A DNA stretch of 64,000 nt from Bifidobacterium simiarum (GTDB taxonomy: Bacteria > Actinomycetota > Actinomycetes > Actinomycetales > Bifidobacteriaceae), in the NCBI RefSeq assembly GCF_002802905.1, contig NZ_PEBK01000004.1, positions 193,209 to 257,208 of the forward strand, read 5' to 3'. Every line of letters starts with the position of its first letter. Position 1 is the first letter of the stretch. Both the position numbers and the translations under genes were made by a program. Under the pieces are notes generated by a model, which saw nothing but the letters and a program-made list of their open reading frames with translations, was not told where the DNA came from and did no database searches. This document shows, piece after piece, positions 55,155 through 61,901 of the stretch.

Positions 55155-56747
55155 ATGGCCTCCTCGATCATTCATAATCCGGTGCTCCCCGGATTCAATC
55201 CTGATCCGGTGATCTTCCGTGATGATAAGTGCTACCACATCATCGTCTCGACCTTTGAGTGGTTGCCTGGCTTGCGTATCTATTCCTCAGACGACTTGGT
55301 CAGCTGGCGCTATGAAACCTCGGTGCTTTCCGAGCCCGGCATGGTCGAGCTACGTGGCAATCCCACCTGCTGCTCGATCTGGGGGCCGTATGCCGCCTAT
55401 CACAACGGCCGGTACTATGTGGTCTACACCAATGTGAACTCCACGAAGGTGCCTTACAAGGACTGCGACAACTACATCGTCACCGCGGAACGGCTCGAGG
55501 GACCATGGAGCGATCCGGTATACGTCAACAGTTCCGGATTCGATCCTTCGCTGTTTTTCGACGATGACGGCAAGGCATATTTCCTCAACGAAATCTGGGA
55601 TTACCGACTCGGCACGCATAACAAGTCGGCAGGTGTGGTGATGCAGCGTATCGATCCCGAAACACTCGCGTTGATTGGCGAGCCGAAGGTGATCTTCCGC
55701 GGTACCGACGCCCGCAAGACCGAGGCCCCTCAGATCGTCAAGCGCAGCGGATATTACTATCTGCTTACCGCAGAGGGCGGTACTGAGGCAGGTCATCAGG
55801 AAACCGTGGCACGCAGTAGGAATATCTGGGGGCCGTATGAGGTAGATCCAGATACCCCGCTGATTACGGCGGCCGACGACCGGTCCCTGCCTCTGCAGTG
55901 TGCCGGACACGCCTCTTTGGTGAGGACCGATGGTGACGAATGGTACATGGCGTATCTGTGCACCCGTCCGTTCCCGGACGGTGACGAGTTTTCCATTCTC
56001 GGACGGGAGACCGCGATCCAGCGTGTGGAATGGACCGATAACGGTTGGCTACGATTGTCAGGCGGAGGACATCACCCGTCATTGACCGCGACGGGTCCGC
56101 GTCTAACGGTGCCGGACCATGCTGCGGGAGTCGACTGTGATTATGTCACTGCCAACTTGGGATTCTCCGATCCGTTGACTGGCTCTCGGTTGGACCCTGA
56201 ACGTTGGAACACGTTGAGGCAGTTTCCCGACTCGTCATGGCTTGACCTTACTTCCGAGGGAATGGTTATCCGAGGAGGTCAGTCGCCGCAATCCGCCTTC
56301 GATCAGCATCTGGTGGCCACACGTCAGACGGCTTTCGACTGTGACGCTTCAGTGACCATGCAGTACACGCCGCGGAACTACATGCAACTTGCCGGTATGA
56401 CGCTATATCTGGATACCGCCAACTACGTGTTGTTCATGATTACCGCGGGCGACGATGGCTGTCCATACGCAGTGCTGCAACGTTCGGTACGCGGTCAGTT
56501 CGAACAGATCGCCTCTGTGCCAGTTTCCGACAGCGGTAGCTACCGGTTCAATATCCGACTTTCCGGTCCTTCGGCGGAGTTCGTCGTGAACGACGGCCAG
56601 TCCAGCCAGACGCTGGCCGAGTCCGATATCGCCTTCCTTTCCGGAGGGTATACGGGCAACTTCATCGGACTGGATACGATCGATATGGGCAGGCGTAATG
56701 CCAGCGAAGCGGTGTTCACTGATTTTTCATATCGGGTGAGCGCCTGA
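55155..56747 (+). CDS. GH43 family glycosidase (probable beta-xylosidase)
   Basis: 530 residues, cytoplasmic (no signal). Five-blade propeller with the three GH43 acids visible: Asp base in NPVLPGFNPDPVIF, Asp in SSGFDPSLFFDDDGKAYF, and Glu in RKTEAPQIVKRSGYYYL. The second half is the beta-sandwich domain usual in the xylosidase subgroup (from about residue 330). Likely cuts xylose or arabinose from oligosaccharides brought in by the GPH transporter; xylosidase versus arabinofuranosidase cannot be told. A strong terminator follows. Confidence 0.92.
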   Translation: MASSIIHNPVLPGFNPDPVIFRDDKCYHIIVSTFEWLPGLRIYSSDDLVSWRYETSVLSEPGMVELRGNPTCCSIWGPYAAYHNGRYYVVYTNVNSTKVPYKDCDNYIVTAERLEGPWSDPVYVNSSGFDPSLFFDDDGKAYFLNEIWDYRLGTHNKSAGVVMQRIDPETLALIGEPKVIFRGTDARKTEAPQIVKRSGYYYLLTAEGGTEAGHQETVARSRNIWGPYEVDPDTPLITAADDRSLPLQCAGHASLVRTDGDEWYMAYLCTRPFPDGDEFSILGRETAIQRVEWTDNGWLRLSGGGHHPSLTATGPRLTVPDHAAGVDCDYVTANLGFSDPLTGSRLDPERWNTLRQFPDSSWLDLTSEGMVIRGGQSPQSAFDQHLVATRQTAFDCDASVTMQYTPRNYMQLAGMTLYLDTANYVLFMITAGDDGCPYAVLQRSVRGQFEQIASVPVSDSGSYRFNIRLSGPSAEFVVNDGQSSQTLAESDIAFLSGGYTGNFIGLDTIDMGRRNASEAVFTDFSYRVSA

Positions 56748-56782
56748 TCGCTACGTGGCCTGATCCATACGATCATCGATCA

Positions 56783-56828
56783 GACGAGCGGAGATCCTCC
56801 TTCCTTCATCTCCGCTCGTCTCCTTTTT
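56783..56828 (+). terminator. Rho-independent terminator after the GH43 gene
   Basis: GACGAGCGGAGAT (56783-56795) pairs perfectly with ATCTCCGCTCGTC (56808-56820), followed by TCCTTTTT. It ends the GPH-GH43 operon. Confidence 0.88.
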
Positions 56829-56958
56829 ACGTTTTCATCCATGCCTTGTGTGCGATGTGTTTGTCGGTACGTTGGCATGGCGCCCTCCCACGGCCCCTCG
56901 AACGGCGAAATCCAACAGGAATCACGCGGTTGTTGAAGCGCTCGGGTAACGTGGAGGC

Positions 56959-57807
56959 ATGACCAACAATGAGCCCCAGAAGTATAGTGAGACTCCGAAC
57001 CGCGTTCCGGGGGAGGATGCGAACCGGTCCGATCAATCGTTGAACCATGATTCCATGCCGCTGCAGCAGCCGTCGTTCCAGCAGCCGGAACAGCCGCAGC
57101 AGCCCACCTATTCGCAGTCGGCGCAGGACGCCTTCCTTGAGGCCGAGCAGGCCGCGGCCCAGTACACCGGCACCGAACCGCAGTTCGGGGCGGGTGCCGT
57201 GCCGAATCAGCATGGCCCGTCCGCCCAAGGACCGCAGTCACCGTATAGCAGCCCGTACGACAGCCCGTACGGCAGCGCCCACGGCCAGCCGCAGAATCCG
57301 CCGTCATACGGTCAGGCCTACGGCCAATCCCAGTCGTCCTACGGCCAGCAGTACGGCCAGTCCGGTGCCGGTGTCGGTACCGGTACCGGTGACCGTGACG
57401 CAGCAGACAATCCCTACGCCCAGAATCCATACGGGCAGAACCCCTATGGGCAGAACGGGTACGCCCAGAACGGATACCAGCAGTTCCCGCCATACGGCCA
57501 GTCCCAGTATGGTCAACCCCAGTACGGCCAGCCGCAGTACGCCTACGGCTACGGCCTAAGCTCGAAATCGAAGATCGCGGCCGGTCTGCTCGGCATCTTC
57601 CTCGGCTGCTTCGGCGTCCACAATTTCTACCTCGGCAACACCGGCAAAGCGCTGGCCCAGCTGCTGCTGACGGTAGTCGGCTGGATCGTGGTGATCGGCC
57701 CGGCCGTTGCCGGACTGTGGGGACTGGTCGAAGGCATCCTGATCATCGCCTCCAAGCCGGGTTCGCCGTGGCACCGGGACGCCAACGGATACGAGCTGCA
57801 GGACTGA
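56959..57807 (+). CDS. TM2 domain protein with a Gln/Tyr/Pro-rich N-terminal half
   Basis: 282 residues. Residues 1-195 are low complexity, rich in Gln, Pro, Tyr, Gly and Asn (PYGSAHGQPQNPPSYGQAYGQ, QNPYGQNPYGQNGYAQNGYQ), probably disordered and extended. The TM2 module is at the end: LSSKSKIAAGLLGIFLGCFGVHNFYLGNTGKALAQLLLTVVGWIVVIGPAVAGLWGLVEGILIIASK, two helices with a short turn. The first half repeats an eight-base-like pattern at DNA level. GGAGG and TAACGT both lie just before the ATG. Function unknown; TM2 proteins often act in the envelope. Confidence 0.82.
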   Translation: MTNNEPQKYSETPNRVPGEDANRSDQSLNHDSMPLQQPSFQQPEQPQQPTYSQSAQDAFLEAEQAAAQYTGTEPQFGAGAVPNQHGPSAQGPQSPYSSPYDSPYGSAHGQPQNPPSYGQAYGQSQSSYGQQYGQSGAGVGTGTGDRDAADNPYAQNPYGQNPYGQNGYAQNGYQQFPPYGQSQYGQPQYGQPQYAYGYGLSSKSKIAAGLLGIFLGCFGVHNFYLGNTGKALAQLLLTVVGWIVVIGPAVAGLWGLVEGILIIASKPGSPWHRDANGYELQD

Positions 57808-57947
57808 GACAGGAAGGGGCCGGTTCGGCTGGTCGACCGATTGGTCGGTCGGTTGATCGATCGGGCAGCTGGTCGACCGATCGGCTGGTCGTCCGATCGG
57901 GCAATCGACACGATGGTCGAACGCATGACGATCGAATAGGGGGTATC

Positions 57948-59396
57948 GTGATCGGCAGGGGATTGTGCAAGACGCCGCGCGGCAAGCTCGTGGCGGTGAC
58001 CGTGCGAATCGAAGGAGACGGGACCGGTCCGGACCGTATCGTCGAGGCCCGTCTTGACGGTGATTTTCTCATCGACCTGACCGGTGCCGACCGTGTGGTC
58101 GAGACCAACGGCATTGTCGGGCCCGACAGCGAGACCAAGGCGGACAGTGTGACCGGGACTGATATGGACCTGATCGCGGATCTTGGTCACGCCATCGTCG
58201 GCGACACCGATGCCGATGGGACTGGTCCCGGCCGGCCCGTCCCCGTCGATTCGGACCGTCTGCGGGCCGATCTGCTCGCGGCCGTGGGCCGTCATCCCCA
58301 CGCCGAGCTGGTCGGTGTGACGGTCGGGGCGATCGTCGACGCCGTCAACCGTGCGGTTACCGATGTTCGGATCCAGTCGAGGGCGGAGAGCGATCCGCGG
58401 GCCTCATATGTGGCCGATGCCCCTTCCGCGTCGTTCGATCAGCCGGACCAATCATCGTCAGACCAGTCAGATCAGCCGGACCGGTCCGATCAGATCAATC
58501 AATCGGATCGACCAGACCCGATCGGTCAGACGGTCTTCGTCGAACCCCATGATCTGCCCGACGATCTCTCCGATGATCTGACTAATCCGCGCTGGCGCTC
58601 GCTTCGCCCGCAGATCATGATTGACGCCGAACCGTACATGCCCGCCATGCAGATGGCGCTGGATCAGGCGATCGCCGAAGCCGTCGCCGCGGGCCTGATG
58701 CCGCCGACCCTGCGTCTGTGGCGATGGGGCGGACCGGCCGTCGTGATCGGCGCCTATCAATCGGTCAGCAACGAGGTCGATGAGCGTGCGGCCTCCGAAG
58801 CCGGATTCGCCGTGGTCCGTCGTGTGACCGGCGGCGGCGCCATGTTCGTCCGTCCGGCCGACACCATCACCTACTCCCTGTACGCTCCCGCCGGGTTCGT
58901 CGATGGCCTCGACGCCGCCGCCTCCTACCGGCTGTGCGATGCCTGGGCGTTCGGTGCCCTGCGCTCGTTGGGCATTCCCGCGGTCGCCCAGCCGCTCAAC
59001 GACATCGCCATGCCCGACGGCGGCAAGATCGGCGGTGCCGCTCAGAGGCGCTTCCCCGCACCCCGTGGTCAGCATGGCCCCGGCTGCGTGCTGCACCATG
59101 TCACCATGGCGTACGATATCGACGCCGAACACATGGTGCGGATTCTGCGCATCTCGAAGGAGAAGCTCGTCGACAAGGCCGTGACGTCGGCGAAGAAGCG
59201 GGTGGAGCCGCTACGCACCCGCACCGGACTGAGCCGGGACGAGGTGGTCGAGGCCATGCGCCGGTATGCGCTCGCCAACATCGAGGGAGCCCGCGCCGCC
59301 GGGACCGCCGATCTGCCCGAGTCGGTGATCGTCCGGGCCCGTACTCTGGCCGCCGAACGGTTCTCGAACCCCGAATGGACCCATCGAATCGGCTGA
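57948..59396 (+). CDS. lplA: Lipoate-protein ligase with an N-terminal accessory domain
   Basis: 482 residues. N-terminal part (about 1-125): CKTPRGKLVAVTVRIEGDG...IVEARLDGDFLIDLT, the pattern of the LplA accessory (C-terminal/LplB) domain that normally follows the catalytic domain. A polar linker (DQPDQSSSDQSDQPDRSDQ..., about 165-200) joins it to the catalytic BPL/LplA domain: LRLWRWGGPAVVIGAYQSVSNEV, RRVTGGGAMFVRPADTITYSLY, DIAMPDGGKIGGAAQRR with the catalytic Lys. The order accessory-linker-ligase is reversed. GTG 57948 has AGGGGG. Expected role: charging GcvH with lipoate. Confidence 0.82.
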   Translation: MIGRGLCKTPRGKLVAVTVRIEGDGTGPDRIVEARLDGDFLIDLTGADRVVETNGIVGPDSETKADSVTGTDMDLIADLGHAIVGDTDADGTGPGRPVPVDSDRLRADLLAAVGRHPHAELVGVTVGAIVDAVNRAVTDVRIQSRAESDPRASYVADAPSASFDQPDQSSSDQSDQPDRSDQINQSDRPDPIGQTVFVEPHDLPDDLSDDLTNPRWRSLRPQIMIDAEPYMPAMQMALDQAIAEAVAAGLMPPTLRLWRWGGPAVVIGAYQSVSNEVDERAASEAGFAVVRRVTGGGAMFVRPADTITYSLYAPAGFVDGLDAAASYRLCDAWAFGALRSLGIPAVAQPLNDIAMPDGGKIGGAAQRRFPAPRGQHGPGCVLHHVTMAYDIDAEHMVRILRISKEKLVDKAVTSAKKRVEPLRTRTGLSRDEVVEAMRRYALANIEGARAAGTADLPESVIVRARTLAAERFSNPEWTHRIG

Positions 59397-59402
59397 TTGT
59401 TT

Positions 59403-59473
59403 GGTTTTTGGTCATTCCAAGCTTGAACGACCGAAAGAACCGGTCTTTACGCTTGGGTTGACCAAAAACTGGT
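59403..59473. promoter_or_regulatory. Inverted pair of the gatC-shared element in the pyrD promoter
   Basis: On the minus strand 59403-59425 reads CAAGCTTG, GAA, TGACCAAAAACC, 20 of 23 identical to the gatC copy. On the plus strand 59448-59470 (GCTTGGGTTGACCAAAAAC core) agrees at 18 of 23. The latter's TTGACC (59458-59463) is the -35, 16 bases from AAGAAT (59480-59485). The two copies face each other. Confidence 0.6.
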
Positions 59474-59492
59474 CCGTGCAAGAATGGGACGT

Positions 59493-60647
59493 ATGAGTTA
59501 CGTGTCGCAATCACCGGTTCGCAATACCGTCAACAAGGTCGCCGTCGACCTGTTCAAGTTCGGCTACAAGAACGTGGCCAAGAAAGCCTTCTTCGCCATG
59601 CCGCCGGACGAGGCCCATGATGCCATGATCAAGGGATGCCACGCCTTCGGCCAGATCCCGCCGATCATGTGGGCCCTGCGCCAGACCCTCGACTACACCG
59701 ATCCCGTGCTGGAGACCGAGGCGCTCGGCCTGCGGTTCGCCAACCCGTTCGGTCTTTCCGCCGGCCTCGACAAGGACTGCATGCTGCCCAAGGTGCTCGA
59801 CGCCGCCGGCTTCGGCTTCGAGACCGTGGGCTCCACCACCTCCCGACCGTGCGCCGGCAACCCGCGCCCGTGGTTCCACCGTCTGCCCGAATACGGGTCG
59901 ATGATGGTGCACGCCGGTCTCGCCAACGACGGTTCCGAGAAGGTGATCGCCCGCGCCGAGAAGGCCTACACCACCACGAAGTCGATGCGCGTGTCGGTGT
60001 CGATCGCCCGTACCAACGACCGGCTCGCCGGCGACATCGACGAAGGCATCGAGGACTACCGCATCTCCTTCGAACGGGCGGCGAACCGCACCGACATGAT
60101 CGAGGTCAACATCTCCTGCCCGAACACCATGGCGGGCGAGCCGTTCAACACCGATCCGAAGAATCTGGACCGGCTGTTCACCGCGCTGGACGAGGTGCCG
60201 CGCAGCCAGCCGGTATTGGTGAAGATGCCGCTGAACAAGACATGGCCGCAGTTCCGAGCACTGCTCGAGGTGCTTGCCGAGCACAACGTGCAGGGCGTGA
60301 GCATCGCGAACCTGCAGAAGGACCGCACCGGCATGCCCGACATTCCGGCCGACTGGGCCGGCGGCCTGTCCGGTCTGCCCTGCCAGCAGGCCAGCAACGA
60401 GATGATCGCCCGCACCTACGCGGAGTTCGGCGACCGGTTCACGATCGCCGGCATCGGCGGCGTGTTCACCCCGCAGCAGGCGTACGACAAGATCCGGTCC
60501 GGCGCTTCGCTGGTGATGTTCATTTCGTCGCTGATGTACGTGGGACCGCAGAACATCGCCACGCTGAAGCGCGGACTGGCAGATCTGCTGCGCGAGGACG
60601 GGTTCGACCACGTCGCCGAGGCGGTCGGCGTGGACGTGCGCAGCTGA
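59493..60647 (+). CDS. pyrD: Dihydroorotate dehydrogenase (class 2-like sequence)
   Basis: Pyrimidine synthesis flavoenzyme, 384 residues. Layout is class 2-like: an N-terminal extension (about 50 residues), FANPFGLSAGLDKD, GFGFETVGSTTSRPCAGNPRPWFHRLPE, MVHAGLANDG, EVNISCPNTMAGEPF, LVKMPLNKTWPQF, FTIAGIGGVFTPQQAYDKIRSGASLVMFISSLMYVG. The catalytic-base position is Cys (NISCPN), as in class 1, where class 2 has Ser. Electron acceptor therefore uncertain. Start ATG 59493 is seven bases after AAGAAT; ATG 59484 is three codons earlier. Convergent with the OYE gene, 13 bases between stops. Confidence 0.9.
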   Translation: MSYVSQSPVRNTVNKVAVDLFKFGYKNVAKKAFFAMPPDEAHDAMIKGCHAFGQIPPIMWALRQTLDYTDPVLETEALGLRFANPFGLSAGLDKDCMLPKVLDAAGFGFETVGSTTSRPCAGNPRPWFHRLPEYGSMMVHAGLANDGSEKVIARAEKAYTTTKSMRVSVSIARTNDRLAGDIDEGIEDYRISFERAANRTDMIEVNISCPNTMAGEPFNTDPKNLDRLFTALDEVPRSQPVLVKMPLNKTWPQFRALLEVLAEHNVQGVSIANLQKDRTGMPDIPADWAGGLSGLPCQQASNEMIARTYAEFGDRFTIAGIGGVFTPQQAYDKIRSGASLVMFISSLMYVGPQNIATLKRGLADLLREDGFDHVAEAVGVDVRS

Positions 60648-60660
60648 CGGTTCGGTTGGA

Positions 60661-61767
60661 TCAGTAGGCGCCGCGCACGTACGACGGCGGGTAGCCGGCC
60701 TCCTGCGCGTTCAGTCCCAGCTTGTAGGCGGCGCGCAGCGGCCAGTACGGGTTGCGCAGGGCGGCCCGGCCGATCTCCACGGCATCGGCCTCGCCCTTGC
60801 GCACGATCTTGTTGGCCTGCTTGGCCTTGGTGATCAGGCCGACCGCGATGGTGCGCACGCCGGCGCGCTTGCGGATCTCGGACGAGAACGGCACCTGATA
60901 GCTCGGTTCCACGGGAATCGTGACGGCGGGCACGATGCCTCCGGTGGAGACATCGACCAGATCGACGCCGTGATCACGCAGCACGCGGGCGGTTTCGACG
61001 CTCTGATCGAGATCCCAGCCGCCGGCCGCCCAATCGGTGGCGGAGATGCGCACCAGTACGGGCAGCTCGTCGGGCCAGACGCTGCGCACCGCGTCGACCA
61101 CTTCGACCAGCAGACGCATACGGCCGGTGAGATCGCCGCCGTACTCGTCGGTACGTTCGTTGGTGAGCGGATCGAGGAATTCGCTGAGCAGGTAGCCGTG
61201 CGCGGCGTGGATCTCCACGACCTGGAATCCGGCGCGCAGCGCACGCTCGGCGGCGGCGCGGAACTGGTCGACGATGCCGTGGATCTCATCCACGCTCAGT
61301 TCGCGCGGAGTGGCGAGATCACCGAAGGCGATGGGGGAGGGGGCCACGGTCTGCCATCCGCCGGCCTCGGCGGGCACAGTCTGGCCCTCATAGCCGACGA
61401 TGTGCGATCCGGTGGAACCCTTACGGCCGGAATGGTTGAGCTGGATGCCCGCCGCGGCACCCGCCGCGCGGATGTCGCTGACGATCCAACGCCATGCCTC
61501 GACCTGATCGTCGTTCCACAGTCCGACGTCATTGGGCGAGATGCGTCCCTCCGGGCTGACGGCGGTGGCCTCGGCGATCACCAGACCGAATCCGCCCAGC
61601 GCGCGGGACACATAGTGCTGGTAGTGGAACGGCGTGGGCTTGCCGTCCTGCGCCGGCACCGCGTACATGTCCATCGGCGGCAGCCAGATGCGGTTGCGGA
61701 TCTCCAGATTGCGAAGGGTGATCGGATCGAACAGACCGACCTTGGTTTTCTCGACGTTCTTTGCCAT
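60661..61767 (-). CDS. Old Yellow Enzyme family NADH:flavin oxidoreductase (YqjM-like)
   Basis: FMN-dependent ene-reductase, 368 residues. Seen: LFDPITLRNLEIRNRIWLPPMDMY, HYQHYVSRALGGFGLVIAEATAV, SPNDVGLWNDDQVEAWRWIVSDIRAAGAAAGIQLNHSGRKG (catalytic His/Asn region is HSGRKG), GFQVVEIHAAHGYLLSEFLDPLTNERTDEYGGDLTGRMRLL, and GLITKAKQANKIVRKGEADAVEIGRAALRNPYWP. The natural substrate is unknown. A perfect AAGGAGG lies four bases before the ATG. A 14-bp hairpin separates it from the PBP gene upstream on the same strand. Confidence 0.9.
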   Translation of the reverse strand: MAKNVEKTKVGLFDPITLRNLEIRNRIWLPPMDMYAVPAQDGKPTPFHYQHYVSRALGGFGLVIAEATAVSPEGRISPNDVGLWNDDQVEAWRWIVSDIRAAGAAAGIQLNHSGRKGSTGSHIVGYEGQTVPAEAGGWQTVAPSPIAFGDLATPRELSVDEIHGIVDQFRAAAERALRAGFQVVEIHAAHGYLLSEFLDPLTNERTDEYGGDLTGRMRLLVEVVDAVRSVWPDELPVLVRISATDWAAGGWDLDQSVETARVLRDHGVDLVDVSTGGIVPAVTIPVEPSYQVPFSSEIRKRAGVRTIAVGLITKAKQANKIVRKGEADAVEIGRAALRNPYWPLRAAYKLGLNAQEAGYPPSYVRGAY

Positions 61768-61806
61768 TGGCCCTCCTTAGGCGTTCTCATTCGCGGGTGG
61801 ATATGA

Positions 61807-61843
61807 GAACAGGCGTAGGGTTGTTCATCCCCTACGCCTGTTC
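61807..61843 (-). terminator. Perfect 14-bp hairpin between the PBP and OYE genes
   Basis: GAACAGGCGTAGGG (61807-61820) pairs with CCCTACGCCTGTTC (61830-61843), loop of nine. It lies 58 bases past the PBP stop on the minus strand and just before the OYE leader, so it ends the PBP transcript or separates the two. Confidence 0.75.
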
Positions 61844-61901
61844 TATCACAAGCCGTCGGCCCGTCGGCCCGGTCGATGCCCTGCGACCGGGCCTCGGTGC
61901 C

